From positions 3,596,001 to 3,660,000 of the forward strand of contig NC_047066.1 of assembly GCF_902459465.1 (NCBI RefSeq): a stretch of DNA of 64,000 nt, given 5' to 3'. Position 1 is the first letter of the stretch. Every line of letters begins with the position of its first letter. Made by a program: the position numbers and the translations under genes. The notes under the pieces were generated by a model. It saw only the letters and a list, made by a program, of their open reading frames with translations. It did not search any database and was not told the origin of the DNA. Source of the DNA: Asterias rubens. Its lineage: Eukaryota; Echinodermata; Asteroidea; Forcipulatida; Asteriidae. Below, piece after piece: positions 47,901 through 58,156 of the stretch.

Positions 47901-50900
47901 ATCCAGAAGAAGTCTGCAGTGTCATATCAGGGAGGCAGAACATTATGATACCCAAACACAGCAACTTTGGTATTCGATGTTTGGCACGAGCTGGCTTGAC
48001 AAACGGCAAGATAGAAGGACTGTTCGTACCAGACGTTGAACAGCAATGGCCGGAAGGTCTTCAGGTAGAGGAATCAGTGGTGAATCTCAAAACAGGTACG
48101 GCGACCCCAGTCGTAATCCGAGTGACGAACTCCACAGACCGAGACATCATGTTGAAACGACGTAGTCTGTTGGGCCACATACAGCTTGTCAATTCAGTAT
48201 GCCCCATGGAACCCTCTATGCTGAAGACATGGACACCATCACCCAAGCAAGGAGAAACCACTGTTTCCAGTATCTCCACCGAGGAGGAATGGATTCCCCC
48301 TGTTAATCTGAGTCATCTGACAACCTCACAGAGGTCTGCTGCTGAGAAGCTTCTTCGAGAGGAGTCGGCCGCTTTTGCCAAAGATGACTCGGATCTGGGA
48401 CGTGTCCCCAACTTGAAGATGGAGATTCGGCTACGTGATGAGGAACCCGTCAGAAAAACGTACATGTCAATGCCCCGCCCACTGTACCAGGAAGTCCGGA
48501 CGTACCTAGCAGACCTAATCAGCCGTGACTGGATCAGGAAGTCTTCTTCTCCGTACTCATCACCAGTAGTGTGTGTTCGGAAAAAGGATGGAAGTCTCAG
48601 ACTCTGTGTTGACTACCGAGAGTTAAACCAGAAAACCATTCCTGATCGTCAGCCAATCCCTCGAATCAAGGACGTGTTGGACAGCCTAGGCGGCAACCAA
48701 TGGTTTTCAACCCTCGACCAAGGTAAAGCATATCACCAGGGTTTTATGTCAGAGCAAAGTTGTCCACTCACAGCTTTCATCACACCTTGGGGACTTTACG
48801 AATGGGTCAGGATTCCATTTGGGTTGACAAATGCACCAGCAGTTTTCCAGCGATTTATGGAGACTTGCCTTGATGGACTCAATGGTGAAATTGCCATGAC
48901 CTACCTTGACGATGTTTTGGTGTTTAGCGACAACTTTCAAGCCCACCTTGATCATCTTCGGCAGGTCCTGAAGCGTTTACAGAAGCATGGTGTAAAGTTA
49001 AGACCCAACAAGTGCGAGTTCTTTCAAAGTGAAGTACGCTACCTGGGTCGACTGGTATCAGCAGAAGGTCATCGACTTGATCCATCCGACATATCTGCTG
49101 TTCGGTCCCTCAGCGAAAAGCGACCAGAGACTGTTGGAGATGTCAGGAAGTTACTTGGACTACTGGGCTACTACCGCAGTTACATCCAGGACTTTTCTCG
49201 CATCGCACGACCATTATATGACCTACTGAAAGTGACACCGAGTGAGGAGCAAACGACCCAGAAACTCAAAGCCAAGGGAAAAGCAAGCTCGAAGATGAAG
49301 TCTGCGCAGAAGCTTTCGAAACAGAAAGTGGAGTGGAAGGATCCTCATCAAAAGATACTTGAGGAGATTCTTGGGTTTCTTATGGCACCACCAATCATGG
49401 CCTTTCCAGACTACAATGAGCCGTTTGTAGTTCACACTGATGCATCGAATGATGGACTGGGTGCAGTACTTTACCAACGACAGAAGGGGAAGATGAGAGT
49501 CATCGCATATGGGTCCCGTACCCTCAGCCCGGCGGAGAAAAACTATCATTTCCATTCTGGTAAGCTGGAATTTATGGCACTAAAATGGGCAGTGACCGAT
49601 AAATTCAGAGACTACTTGTACTACTCATCCGCTTTCACCGTGTTCACCGACAATAATCCCTTGACATATGTGTTGACTTCTGCCCGGCTGAATGCAACAG
49701 GTCATCGATGGGTGGCGGAGCTAGCAGACTTCAATTTCAACATAAAGTACCGCCCTGGAAAGAGCAATGCAGATGCAGACACCCTCTCGAGATTACCACT
49801 GGACATGGAGAACTACATGAGAACATGTACGACAGAAGTCTCCCAGGCAGAATTGGAGACCACAGTCCATGCCATCGAAGCTCAGAGTCAAGGAACCGTC
49901 ACATGGGCTTCTGCGATCACCACTGATCCTGAGACGTTGCTACCTACCACATTACCAGGTAATCAAATGTTCAGTAAACGTGATGTACAGCGTGCGCAGA
50001 AAGAGGACCAGTGCCTAGCCAGAGTTATCTTCTTCCTTCAGAGAGGTCAACGTCCAAGCAAGCGAGAGTTAACAAAGGAGCATCCCGATACCATTGCCTT
50101 ACTGCGTGAATGGGTTAACCTGAGGCTGGAAGAGGACATCTTGTTTCGAGTAAAGGGCAATAGACACCAGATGATCATTCCCTTGACGATGCGACAAACC
50201 GTCTACAAGGAGCTCCATGACAACATGGGACACATTGGTGCTGGGCGTGTCTTGGACCTTGCCAGAAACCGGTTCTACTGGCCCCACATGCAACGAGATG
50301 TTGAACATTATTGCTCCAAAGTCTGTCCTTGCCTGAAAGACAGAAAACCCGCACAACACACGAGGGAACCCCTGGGAACAATCATCACGACGGCTCCCTT
50401 TGAACTGATTTCCATTGATTTTCTGCATTTAGAACCGAGCAAGGGTGGATTTGAATACATCTTGGTGATTGTTGACAATTTCACCAGGTTTGCCCAGGCA
50501 TATGCAACCCGAGATAAGTCTGGGAAAACTGTAGCTGATAAAATCTTCAATGATTTTGTTCTTCGCTTCGGGTATCCTCAGCGAATTCATCATGACCAAG
50601 GAGGAGAATTCGAAAACAAGATGTTCAAACGACTCCAACAACTCTCGGGTATTACACCTTCCAGGACGACCCCATACCATCCGCAGGGGAACGGTCAATG
50701 CGAAAGACTGAACAGGACCCTCCTCGGTATGTTGCGGACCCTCACTGAAGCCCAGAAATCTAACTGGAAGGAGTCACTCCAGAAAGTGGTACATGCGTAT
50801 AATTGTACTACTAGCAGTGCAACAGGGTTCTCACCGTTCTTCTTGTTGTATGGACGCTCCCCTCGTCTACCAATTGATGTTGCATTTGGCCTGGACCCAA

Positions 50901-53900
50901 AAGCTGGACCGAAAGAAGAGGACCACAACCAATTTGTGAAACGGTGGAAAACACAGATGGAGGAGGCTTACTTGATTGCAGAACGCCAGGCAGCCAAGTC
51001 GACTGAACGAGGAAAGCAGTATCATGACCAGAAGGCCCACAGTACCGTTCTCCAACCGGGAGACCGTGTCCTGATCCGCAATGTTGGACGCCATCTTGGA
51101 CCAGGTAAACTCCGCTCCTACTGGGAGGACAATGTCTACATCGTTGTTGGTAGAAAAGGAGAACACTCTCCAGTCTATGAAGTGAAGCAAGAAACGGGTA
51201 ACATGAAGCACCGTGTAGTTCATCGCAATCTCCTTCTCCCCTGCAACAGCATGAGAACAGATGTTGAACCCAAGAAGACGCTTCCCCAACCACAGAGACG
51301 AATTCCAAAGCCCAACCGTCGACGAATCTCCAATGAATCCAGTCCGGCAACGAGTGACGACAGTTCAGATGAAGAAGTTACCATGGTAATGAACACTCCA
51401 TCTGATCCAAGACCGTTCCGAGCAATGGAGGAAGTGAACCAGCCCACATTGAATCCTGCAGCAGTGCCCTTCCCATGGAATGCACCAGACGTGGAGCACA
51501 CACCTTCTATTGAGCCCCTAGAGCTTATCGATGGCGCTGGGGATAACCAGAACATTGAGGAACCTGATCCTCTGATAACTGCATCCGACACACCTGAGAC
51601 AATTTGTGAGGACACTCCCGCTGAACAGCCCCCACAACCAGCTGTATCCGATGCACCGGAGCCGAGTGATGACACTTCCACAGAACAGTCCCCACAACCA
51701 GAACCGGAACCAGAAGCACCCTCTGAAGGCAGACCAATCAGACAACGACATCCTCCACAACTGTTTGGGTATGCAAGTCTTGGTGAACCTTCGATGCAGA
51801 GCATGGACCCTCGAGTGGCTGCTGTTCAGGGATATCCTGTCCCACCTCAGTGGATGCTGCCTATGCAAATGCCTATGACACCATGGTTGAATCCTTATGT
51901 TCAGCAGGGTTCACCTATGATGCCACCGGCATGGATGTGGCAGCCAGCTCCACCACTAGTACGAGACGCACAGAGTTATTAGACGAGGACGCAACAACAT
52001 GACGAGAATCCAGGCTAGCAACGCAATGAAGTTCCCACAGCAGAGTATGGACGGGACGTAGGAACATCAATCAGTAGCTTCAATGTGAGGACTACCCACC
52101 GGACTGACTTGATGTTCACTAGCGATGTTGCATAGCTTTCATCCAGTTCGAATCTATTTCTTTATCTTCTTCACGAGAAGTTCGGAGATGAGGGGATGTG
52201 GAATTAGCTACTCCATTAAACTTTTCTCCAACTAGTTGCCTTGATGAGGAGGAATTGTCAAGTAATTAGTGTGAGTATTTAACTCTAGAAATGGACACTC
52301 AATGAACTGTTCCTTGGATGATAAGGATTGCCGTTAGAGGTTTTGTTCATAAATTGATCTTAATGTATTATTTGTAATGTTGAGGACAACATTTATTTTG
52401 AGGGGTAGTATGTAGAGATGGCAAAACTGATACACCTTCCAAGTGTAGAGAGGTGTGTGGATTATCAGTGTTAATTGCCCCCCCCTTTTAATTTTGTAAT
52501 AGAACTTTGACCCTACCTTTAGAATTAATGGATCAGTCCAAGATTGCCACATCAGCAGAGATACTCTGGACAGGATGTTGGTCTGGTCATTCTTATACCA
52601 GTGATGACCAGTAACAGACATTAAAGGAGTTTCTTCTAGATATATATCGTGACAGTGGTTTTTCATTATTCTTTACAGGTATGTTGATTTTATTTTCTTT
52701 ATTAATTCCATTGTGCTTTTTAATAGAACTATCTAGATTATTGAAGTTCATTATTTGATTTGTGTTATGAACTTGATCAAGACAATGTCACTTGAAGACA
52801 GTTGGGAGTTTTCACTCCAAGGTTACAAGATCAAGGAAGGATTTGTTTTAGACTTGGAAGACAGTTGAAATGTAGTTTAGAGTTCCTTTTGTTAAGTCAT
52901 AATGGACAGTGATAATGATTTGATTTAGATGAAGTGAAATTGCTTTCTTTAAATACTGCTTGGACTTTGTTTAGTATTTAAAGGTTACTTTTATTGGCTA
53001 AGGTATCACTTTTCTAAGTTTGCTTTCAAGTGTTAAAGAGTACTTTATTCGTAATATAGACATTCATTACTAGTTTCTGTTTGATGTATTTGTTGGAAAG
53101 AACTGTAATGTTCTTTCAGATATATTTTAGTTTGGAAGTATTGTTAACCAGTACTTTGACCGAACTCCACGTATAGAGAATATTGGTAGCCAAAGACCAT
53201 TGTTTATTGGAGGTTCAAGATCTTCCTATACTAGACCACACAGTGTGAGCCCAGTGGCTCTGAAGTTGTTTATTGGGTGGTGTTGCAGTAGGGCAGGAAG
53301 TGAGATCAGAAGGCAAGAACACATACTTTTCTTGTGAATACTTAAGTAGCTGTAGGCAAGAACACCTATTTTCTTGTGAATACTTAAGTAGCTGTAGGTA
53401 AGAACACCTATTTTTCTTGTGAATATTTAATTAGCTATGCCTTGATCATTTACTGCAGGGACAAGATTGTGATGATTATAGGTTGAACCCCTGTTGAAAT
53501 GAGTTATTGTGTATGCATTTAAAGGTGTTTGTTTTATGAAGTTTATTCTTTGAACCATTTTTGAACCGGATTTAGAGATCAGTACATTTAATTTAGTTAT
53601 TTGTTAGAAGTAAGTTTGAGTTTTATGCATTACATCTTCAGTAAAGTAAGTACATAGTTTTAAGATTGACAAGTACTTAATGTTTTGATAATGGTTGATG
53701 TAACGTGATTCTTATACCAGTGATGACCAGTAACAGACATTAAAGGAGTTTCTTCTAGATATATATCGTGACAGTGGTTTTTCATTATTCTTTACAGTGG
53801 TCATCAACCCGATTTTAATGTGCTCCGTTTAGATTGCCAGTTTGGTAATTTGGCGGGTGCAACATAACAAATTGTCTGGGAACACTACTTTAGTTTATAG

Positions 53901-56232
53901 GATCTTAATTAACTGCCCTACCGCGGAGTCAGTCCTTGAATTGGTCTCAACGTTTAAACTAGAGCTTGCTCTAGTCATCGTCAGGAGACCATCTGTGTAT
54001 CTACTTGCTAGGTAGATTAGATACTTTTGAGAACTTGTCTTGCTTTATATTCAACTACCGCAGAGTAGATTTTCAGAGTTCGTGCGACTTCTCAGATCTG
54101 AAAAAGAACTGTCCTGCTTTTTAACTACTACTTTTCAGTCTCCTGATGATGACTAGAGCAAGCTAGTCAAAATGCTGAGACCAACTAACTCAATCCACGG
54201 TAGTGAAGTTAATAACAAGAAGTCCCCTTGATCCACTTAGTGAAAAGTAGTCATCCTGGCCGATTTTCTACCTTCAGCCCAGCTATGTAGAAAAGAACCG
54301 TCCTGCTTTTTAACTAGTAAGAAACCAATATTTGTTTTTTTAATGATGTTCAAGTGTCGTGGCCGAGCGGTTAAGAGCACCGAATTCAAACTCTGGTGTT
54401 TCTGATCAGCAGAGTGTGGGTTCGAATCCCCAGCCGTGACACTTGTGTCCTTAAGCAAGACACTTCACCATTGCTTCGTCCTTCGGATGGGACGTAAAGC
54501 CGTTGGTCCCATGTGTTGTGTAACGCATGTAAAAGAACCCAGTGCACTTATCGAAAAGAGAAGGGGTTTACCCCGGTGTTCCTGGCTGTGGCTGCTGTAT
54601 GCGCCGTAGCACCTTGTAAACCCTTATAAGGTGCTAAATAATTGGGTCTCATAATTCATCACTGCAATAACCTCTCTTTCTGAAAGTTTGTATATACTCA
54701 GCGCCTTGAGTACCTTGTTTGGTAGATGCTTGCGCCATATAAGACTTCAATATTATTCTTCTTATTATTATTATCCAAACTTACTCGCCATCTTTGAGGT
54801 CATCCACCTTACAGACTTTGACCTCGACTACGCTATCTCCATTCTTCGAGGAATGGGCTTTGGATGCTTTAGTACTGGGAGATTTCTTGGACGAAGCCGA
54901 TGTCTTACTGGCTCCCACACTCTTGCCTGTATCTGGTGCATCTACAAGAAAGAAAAACGTTGTTACTTAATCTGCCAATTGAACACTTTAATCATGGGAT
55001 GAGAGAAAAATCAAATTGACCTCATTGGGATTTGAACCCAAGACCCCTGACACTCCGGGCAGATGTTCTACCAACTTAGCTATGAGGCGGAGCGGCATAC
55101 TCCATTAGCTTGAACAATTTCAAACAACTGCTCCAATAAAATCCTGTACCCCCGCACAAGTCTGGCATCATACTCTCATCTGGTCAAGCCAGTACAAGAG
55201 TGAACTAATAATAACAATAATGTGTTTATATAGCGCATTTCCCATATACATGTTCAAATGCACTAAACAGAGATATTGTTAACAGAACAGGTGAGTTTTG
55301 AGCAGTGTTTTGAACACAATGACAGATTGTTGATTACGGAGAGACATTGGTAGTTTATTGCACAGTTTGGGAGCGGCAGCAATGAAGGCTCTATCACCAA
55401 GTATGGGTAGCATCTTGGGAGATGGGGGTACAGCGTGATGCCTTGAGAAGAGCAAAAGGAGAAGCGGGATGGTTGCGTGATAGTTATAAGTTCAGATAGG
55501 TAGGGAGGAGCTGGACCGTGGATGCATTTGAAGAAAGTGAAAGCGGAAGAAGGTTTTCCCCCCAAGATCTCGGTGTTTCATAAGATGCACTACTGTGTAG
55601 GGGTACATGTTGTCGTACCCCTTTCACACACCATTTATTTTAGTGATAAATTGAGCAAGCATATATGGACTTTCGTCTTTCATCTTTGAGAGAGCAAGGC
55701 CATTTTCTATTTTGCAAAGGGCACTTCCATTGGAAAATCTTAAAGTCTATGGGAATATTAAAGGGGCACCAAGGCCAAGACCAGGGCAACAGGGCCAAGA
55801 CGCGGGCAACAGAGGCCATGACTTCCAGGGTCTCTGTGAAATTCCAGGCTTGTCATCTTAAAGTTTTACTTTGTAATCCTGGTCTGGGCCCAATTTCATA
55901 GCGCTGCTTAACGTTAAGCAAATTTGCGTGCTTACTGTAGCAGAAAAATTTGCTTAAGCCTTGTAGCATATTTCACAGGTTAGCAGAAAAATTGGGCGGC
56001 CATATTGCGTGTTTACCGTGGATTTGCATTGTGATGTCATTTATTTTCGTGCGGTAAGCACCAGAAGGTTAGCATGCCTTTTCGTGTGCTTACGGTTAGC
56101 AGCGCTATGAAATGGAAATCACACAGTAAGCACAAAATCGGCCGCTAGGCAATGCTATGAAATTGGGCCCTGGTTCTTACCGACTGCCGTGCCATCTGAG
56201 TTTGAACGGCTCTTTGACGAACTGCTTCCCAT
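32976..56232 (-). CDS. AIFM3: Apoptosis-inducing factor 3 (Rieske/FAD oxidoreductase)
   Basis: Fifteen minus-strand exons: 56232-56181, 54941-54785, 43726-43617, 43221-43112, 42412-42368, 41939-41858, 40838-40726, 40319-40141, 39531-39401, 38938-38823, 37929-37714, 36726-36609, 35701-35603, 34191-34116, 33084-32976. They total 1713 nt, 570 aa, slightly shorter than vertebrate AIFM3 (about 600). MGSSSS at the start is an N-myristoylation-type signal, as in human AIFM3 (MGxxxS). Residues 18-60 are Ser/Lys-rich. The Rieske [2Fe-2S] ligands C97, H99, C116, H119 are in KCTHYGAP and CPWHGACFN. The FAD Rossmann motif is GGGGAAA from 184, and the NAD motif is GTSFIG at 322-327. [22 protein letters not shown] and [16 protein letters not shown] complete the fold. 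Intron 2 is about 11 kb because of an antisense LTR retrotransposon. The stop TAA overlaps a GTAAGT donor, so the last residues are less sure. Confidence 0.95.
34307..34693 (-). mobile_element. Family A element in AIFM3 intron
   Basis: Complete reverse-oriented copy, TTAAAGACAGTGGACACT to GTGTCCACTGCCTTTAA, with the central hairpin partly degraded. Confidence 0.88.
35101..35290 (+). mobile_element. tRNA-derived SINE, family 2, plus orientation
   Basis: Head with an A-box-like GGTCTAGTTGGTGAGACACT and B-box-like GGTGTTCGAATCC, then body GGATTTTTGTCATAGGACT...CACACATCGGTGTACGG. This is the clearest forward copy of the family. Confidence 0.75.
35990..36298 (+). pseudogene. LINE 3' end in AIFM3 intron
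   Basis: Contains [12 protein letters not shown] followed (in a shifted frame) by the residues [12 protein letters not shown] typical of a CR1/L2-like RT C-terminus, then a 3' UTR ending AGCGCATTGAGAG...(ATT)n. Frameshifted and 5'-truncated. Confidence 0.65.
37294..37674 (+). mobile_element. Family A element in AIFM3 intron
   Basis: Left end TTGAAGGCAGTGAACACT (TTAA mutated), right end GTGTCCACTGCCTTTAA. It ends 39 nt downstream, in transcript terms, of the 37929-37714 exon donor. Confidence 0.88.
38411..38762. mobile_element. Family B element, copy 2
   Basis: A large inverted repeat. CTGTAGTTTTTGAGAAATGAGT in the left half (first 18 nt CTGTAGTTTTTGAGAAAT) faces CTTCTCGAAAACTACAG in the right half, with a central ATTTTCATCTCATGACA region that also folds. 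The right end lacks TTAA. Confidence 0.75.
40356..40712 (+). mobile_element. Family A relative in AIFM3 intron
   Basis: TTAAAGGCACTGGACACT at the left; TTGTGACCAGTGCATTGA at the right. It belongs to the subfamily with TTTGTGCAACAAGGG in the middle and ends 14 nt from the AIFM3 exon at 40726. Confidence 0.75.
40896..41277 (+). mobile_element. Family A element in AIFM3 intron
   Basis: Complete copy, TTAAAGGCAGTGGACACT to GTGTACAGGGTCTTTAA, with the TTTCGAGACCTCAGATTT hairpin arm. About 58 nt from the AIFM3 exon at 40838. Confidence 0.88.
42005..42165 (-). mobile_element. tRNA-derived SINE, family 2
   Basis: Minus-strand copy with GGGTTCGAATCCCACCTG head and the CACACATCGGTGAATGGG body. Confidence 0.7.
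43247..43524 (+). mobile_element. Family A relative, internally deleted, in AIFM3 intron
   Basis: TTAAAGGCACTGGACACT at the left and TCTAGTGCCTTTAA at the right, 278 bp. The hairpin part is missing. Confidence 0.8.
44284..44287. repeat. Target-site duplication TAAC, left
   Basis: TAAC directly before the 5' LTR, matching TAAC at 53865-53868 after the 3' LTR. Confidence 0.8.
44466..44555 (+). repeat. 90-bp direct repeat inside the LTR, copy 1
   Basis: Identical to 45585-45674 by eye; both end in ATTCTTTACAG. Copy 1 is followed by GTATG. Equivalent copies in the 3' LTR are at 52589-52678 and 53708-53797. Confidence 0.92.
45188..45315 (+). repeat. 43-bp tandem repeat inside the LTR
   Basis: Three units starting AGGCAAGAACAC (the third AGGTAAGAACAC), each with TTTTCTTGTGAATA; the third is more diverged. 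Confidence 0.88.
45744..45760 (+). other. Candidate primer-binding site
   Basis: TGGAGGCACGAGAGGGA begins two nt after the 5' LTR, where a tRNA primer site is expected, and starts with TGG, the complement of a tRNA CCA end. The tRNA was not identified. Confidence 0.5.
46035..47357 (+). CDS. Gag polyprotein of the LTR retrotransposon
   Basis: 440 aa from ATG 46035. The N-terminus is helical and the region after residue 55 is acidic. The capsid-like part has few recognisable motifs, as is usual for gypsy Gags. A coiled-coil-like stretch ([18 protein letters not shown]) lies at about 338-360. A zinc knuckle C-X2-C-X4-H-X4-C ([14 protein letters not shown]) is at 406-419, preceded by a further Cys cluster. 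Gag coats and packages the genomic RNA. Its 3' end overlaps pol by 100 nt in the -1 frame, with a slippery heptamer at 47318. Four ATGs precede the start in the leader, so initiation needs leaky scanning, splicing or internal entry. Confidence 0.9.
   Translation: MEDLIKTLERVILGLSSLSIDQLIQVCTHLDLEAEDVEKTPKGRLRIQRRLLAHINSEEVEDSDDGGVELLQTLDSFMKDLKQESEDEPVSIDPAEKKDDPSSPPKLESTEPSTTQPSATPTDVAHLLRREFRISGQIGEPGQKDRLSFTSLANQIEAGLEKSYPDRDIVQGVIRAIAPGSSLRSYLEGRSKISLPSLRRIIRAHYQERDATDLYKQLSQLTQGAKESAQAFLLKAFDIRQKVLFASQESDSRLRYDPHLVQEMFRHTILTGLRSDAIKTELRPYLDEPKTSDELLFEKINVFSSLEEERRQKRTQNKATTVNEICEVKDKQTMPAKPGLLMTEIAELKAGIAELSSLKGQVAALQESFQRTPQQQPAQFDTSSSRVRRGCHKCQEAGTGSDCDHCFKCGSSEHFARGCRRSRDRTHQGNGSGLRPRDRE
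47258..51982 (+). CDS. Pol polyprotein of the LTR retrotransposon
   Basis: Open for 1574 codons in the -1 frame relative to gag; it is probably made as a Gag-Pol fusion by frameshifting at 47318-47324, so residue numbers here count from the frame opening. Aspartic protease DTGA at about 90-93. Reverse transcriptase with [11 protein letters not shown] at about 450 and YLDD at 549-552. RNase H with HTDAS (Asp 728) and TDNNPLTY near 797. Integrase HHCC zinc domain from His 987, catalytic triad D1054, D1113, E1149 with 35 residues between the last two, then a GPF/Y module ([11 protein letters not shown]) near 1281. No chromodomain was seen. The last 240 residues are acidic, then Pro/Met/Trp-rich. 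All catalytic residues are present and no stop interrupts the frame. Confidence 0.93.
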   Translation: MWVIRTLCSWMSEKQRPYTPGKRFRVTSAGQGVARRERQSQPHQQDRDPRPITSICHITPRQHRKVTNLIGPRCTVDCYLNNASTTVLWDTGAQVSLISSQWLHQNLPNEPIRPLCDLLQSERNLDLRAANDTPIPFEGWIELELRMKTPRTCTPVVFPALITQNRIQQPIIGYNVIETLVHHSGEDASSILGGAMKNLEPTRAVKLVHLIQANDPEEVCSVISGRQNIMIPKHSNFGIRCLARAGLTNGKIEGLFVPDVEQQWPEGLQVEESVVNLKTGTATPVVIRVTNSTDRDIMLKRRSLLGHIQLVNSVCPMEPSMLKTWTPSPKQGETTVSSISTEEEWIPPVNLSHLTTSQRSAAEKLLREESAAFAKDDSDLGRVPNLKMEIRLRDEEPVRKTYMSMPRPLYQEVRTYLADLISRDWIRKSSSPYSSPVVCVRKKDGSLRLCVDYRELNQKTIPDRQPIPRIKDVLDSLGGNQWFSTLDQGKAYHQGFMSEQSCPLTAFITPWGLYEWVRIPFGLTNAPAVFQRFMETCLDGLNGEIAMTYLDDVLVFSDNFQAHLDHLRQVLKRLQKHGVKLRPNKCEFFQSEVRYLGRLVSAEGHRLDPSDISAVRSLSEKRPETVGDVRKLLGLLGYYRSYIQDFSRIARPLYDLLKVTPSEEQTTQKLKAKGKASSKMKSAQKLSKQKVEWKDPHQKILEEILGFLMAPPIMAFPDYNEPFVVHTDASNDGLGAVLYQRQKGKMRVIAYGSRTLSPAEKNYHFHSGKLEFMALKWAVTDKFRDYLYYSSAFTVFTDNNPLTYVLTSARLNATGHRWVAELADFNFNIKYRPGKSNADADTLSRLPLDMENYMRTCTTEVSQAELETTVHAIEAQSQGTVTWASAITTDPETLLPTTLPGNQMFSKRDVQRAQKEDQCLARVIFFLQRGQRPSKRELTKEHPDTIALLREWVNLRLEEDILFRVKGNRHQMIIPLTMRQTVYKELHDNMGHIGAGRVLDLARNRFYWPHMQRDVEHYCSKVCPCLKDRKPAQHTREPLGTIITTAPFELISIDFLHLEPSKGGFEYILVIVDNFTRFAQAYATRDKSGKTVADKIFNDFVLRFGYPQRIHHDQGGEFENKMFKRLQQLSGITPSRTTPYHPQGNGQCERLNRTLLGMLRTLTEAQKSNWKESLQKVVHAYNCTTSSATGFSPFFLLYGRSPRLPIDVAFGLDPKAGPKEEDHNQFVKRWKTQMEEAYLIAERQAAKSTERGKQYHDQKAHSTVLQPGDRVLIRNVGRHLGPGKLRSYWEDNVYIVVGRKGEHSPVYEVKQETGNMKHRVVHRNLLLPCNSMRTDVEPKKTLPQPQRRIPKPNRRRISNESSPATSDDSSDEEVTMVMNTPSDPRPFRAMEEVNQPTLNPAAVPFPWNAPDVEHTPSIEPLELIDGAGDNQNIEEPDPLITASDTPETICEDTPAEQPPQPAVSDAPEPSDDTSTEQSPQPEPEPEAPSEGRPIRQRHPPQLFGYASLGEPSMQSMDPRVAAVQGYPVPPQWMLPMQMPMTPWLNPYVQQGSPMMPPAWMWQPAPPLVRDAQSY
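47318..47324 (+). promoter_or_regulatory. -1 ribosomal frameshift site G GGA AAC
   Basis: In the gag frame the codons read CAG GGA AAC, so the heptamer is in the X XXY YYZ phase needed for -1 slippage into pol. It lies inside the 100-nt overlap. A small hairpin GTCC-GCG-GGAC follows about 13 nt later; a larger pseudoknot was not worked out. Confidence 0.75.
52399..52410 (+). other. Polypurine tract of the retrotransposon
   Basis: TGAGGGGTAGTA directly before the 3' LTR, the expected site for plus-strand priming. It is short and interrupted, so the call rests mainly on position. Confidence 0.6.
52411..53864 (+). repeat. 3' LTR
   Basis: 1454 bp, same length as the 5' LTR and no difference found on reading the two against each other in blocks. 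Confidence 0.95.
54356..54778 (+). mobile_element. Full-length tRNA-derived SINE, family 1
   Basis: tRNA-like head with A-box GTGGCCGAGCGGTTAAGAG and B-box GGGTTCGAATCCCC, plus a long variable arm (Ser/Leu type). Next comes a conserved body with CCTTCGGATGGGACGTAAAG and AAAAGAACCCAGTGCAC, and a tail AGCGCCTTGAGTACC...(ATT)n. It stops about six nt from the AIFM3 exon 2 donor. Confidence 0.85.
55000..55080 (-). mobile_element. tRNA-derived SINE head fragment
   Basis: Same sequence type as 7083-7170: TTGGGATTTGAACCCAAGACC with GATGAGAGAAAAATCAAA before it. Confidence 0.65.
55208..55560 (-). pseudogene. LINE 3' end (CR1/L2-like) in AIFM3 intron 1
   Basis: On the minus strand, [11 protein letters not shown] is followed in another frame by [20 protein letters not shown] and [11 protein letters not shown], then a 3' tail GCGCTATATAAACACATTA. 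Frameshifts and truncation show it is dead. Confidence 0.72.
55886..56170. mobile_element. Inverted-repeat element at the AIFM3 exon 1 donor
   Basis: The ends GGGCCCAATTTCATAGC and GCTATGAAATTGGGCCC are exact inverses. The interior has several GCTTAAC/GTTAAGC and GTAAGCAC-type blocks. It ends ten nt from the exon 1 donor (56180). Confidence 0.8.
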
Positions 56233-57039
56233 TTTGTATTTGACGGTTGTTCTAGTTCAGCTCAGATTACATTGTCTCCAAAAATTTCATGAATTTGAGA
56301 TGCAGGAATGATGAGAGTAAAATCTGCAGAGAAAAGAAAACTTGTTTATAATATAATTTGCTTATATTCCACACTTTGTCAAGCTGTATATTTAGTACTT
56401 TCTTGAGTTCTGTAAAAACCTACTAGTTTAAAATATTTCTTTATTTTTGAGATGTGATTGTGAATAAAAAAATTGTAAAACGTGTTGATTTATTTTTGAG
56501 TGTGTGAATGTAACTTCATTTGACCATTTAAAAAAACTGGTTGTGACGGCTACTTTACCACCATTAAACCAAGAAAGAGGCTACTAGAATTTCCTTGGGG
56601 CAGTAAAATGCTCAGTTTACTAACCAAATGGGCTACTTTACCAAATGTTTTATGAAGGATTAACAATATTGACGACAAATCCTGGACAATGCAGTTCATG
56701 CAGGTCAGGAATGAGATTAATTAAATTAATTCATTCCCACGTTTTAAGGTCACAAGGCTCCAATGTAAACATCGCAATTTCCAGCTAATTTGATTTCACA
56801 CTTTCCTAGGACAGTTTCATGCACAGTCCTTCATCAGGCCTTTGTGTACATGGGGCTTTTTTGGGGCACTGCTTACATTTCAATAACATATATATAGGAC
56901 TCTCAGGAAAGCGAACTTAATCACTGTACTAGCCAATAATCCAATGGAGAAAAGATATCAGTGAAGGAAGTTTCAGTTTTAGATAGGGGCGGTAAACCCT
57001 GGAGAAATAACCCGCAGTCAGGTAGTGACTGAAAACCCA
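56233..57039 (-). other. AIFM3 5' UTR and upstream region
   Basis: On the minus strand an acceptor-like TTCTCTGCAG lies about 90 nt upstream of the AIFM3 ATG, so the 5' UTR is probably split and the promoter further right. No upstream exon was identified. Confidence 0.4.
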
Positions 57040-57172
57040 GTCCACATAGTGCCCCCAGTCCACATAGTGACTGAAAACCCAGTCCACATAGTGCCCCCAG
57101 TCCACATAGTGCCCCCAGTCCACATAGTGCCCCCAGTCCACATAGTGCCCCCAGTCCACATAGTGCCCACAG
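57040..57172. repeat. 18-bp minisatellite
   Basis: Units of AGTCCACATAGTGCCCCC repeat about six times, with two variant units (AGTGACTGAAAACCC). The period is a multiple of three, which makes long but meaningless reading frames. Confidence 0.9.
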
Positions 57173-58156
57173 CGTTATTTGAACCAGGGTCCTAGAGGTG
57201 GAAGGCGAGGAAAGAAACCACTCTGCCAACCCGACTGCCCTTAACACAGGAATTCTGCTCGAGTATGGCTAAACGAACACGCTTTCCCAGGGTGCTGCAA
57301 GGGCAGTGAATCCACCATAAGCTCCACTGCGATATAAGGCTATGATCAGTGTTGGAGATTATAATCTCTGTCTGTGCTGCAAATTGTAATTCATTTGAAG
57401 AAACACTGATCACAGGCACAGACTAAGAATATTTAGGTTGCACATAAGTATAATATGTACAAAATAATTAGAGTCAGTCAGACTACAATTATTGCAAAAA
57501 TATACAAATTACACGGTTTAACAAAATTATGCTATTAAAGTTCTAAATAATATGATACAGGTAGGTCCCGACGACAAGGTTGATTTTGAATTGATTTACG
57601 ATAAAAAAAACTCACAAAATATCTGAAACTTTGGCTAATTTTCCCAGTCGGCACAAATAAAATGTCTGTATGAAGTCCGCTAGAGGTATCATTTAATTGA
57701 AACCAAATCTATCATTCTAGACCCAAATATTGGAAAATCAACCAGAGCTTTACCCCCCCCCCCCAAAAAAAACCCCCAGAACCATCAATCGCATACATGT
57801 ACCCTGTACTGCCCCTCCCCATCCCTCCCCAATTAACATGTGAAAATAACCCCTACCCCAATAGAGTACGGTACAATAAATCATTATATCAAAATGAAAA
57901 TCTACAAGAGATTGCATTATTTTTTTAAACAAACACAGCTAAGAGTATGTACATAACATACAAAGTAGAAACATTTTATCAAGTACACTAACATGGCTGA
58001 CCTACACATGATGTAAGCTTTAGAAGACTTTCCACTCTATTTAATCACAATTTTACTGTTTTTTCCCCGAAGGCCAAAAAGTCCAATATCTGACTAAATG
58101 AGTCACTAAAGAATGAAGAATATCATGCCTGTAAACGTATTTAAATTTTTACTCTT
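57173..58156. other. No gene recognised
   Basis: AT-rich sequence with a C-run then A-run at about 57753-57775. Confidence 0.3.

Larger units (their letters stand above)
44288..53864 (+). mobile_element. Complete Ty3/gypsy-type LTR retrotransposon
   Basis: 9577 bp, plus strand, inserted in AIFM3 intron 2 against the gene's direction. Two 1454-bp LTRs begin TGTAGAGATGG and end GGGTGCAACA (TG...CA). The flanks carry a 4-bp TAAC duplication. Internally: a 293-bp leader, gag (46035-47357), pol (47258-51982, order protease, RT, RNase H, integrase), a purine tract, and no env-like frame. Both frames are open throughout and the LTRs look identical by eye, so the insertion is recent and may be polymorphic. 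Domain order puts it in Ty3/gypsy and not Ty1/copia. It landed in an older repeat whose pieces remain at 44100-44283 and 53869-54130. Confidence 0.96.

Noticed and set aside
50811-51350. Minus-strand open frames of up to 194 codons across pol
   Set aside because: Antisense shadows of the pol reading frame.
51983-52410. Possible env-like gene between pol and the 3' LTR
   Set aside because: Only 428 nt with no substantial open frame.
54356-54446. Possible Ser/Leu tRNA gene
   Set aside because: The head joins a conserved SINE body and tail also found elsewhere in the window without a functional tRNA; better called a SINE.
56921-57247. 108-codon frame with repeated GALCGL and DWGHYV units
   Set aside because: Produced by an 18-bp minisatellite; no gene structure around it.
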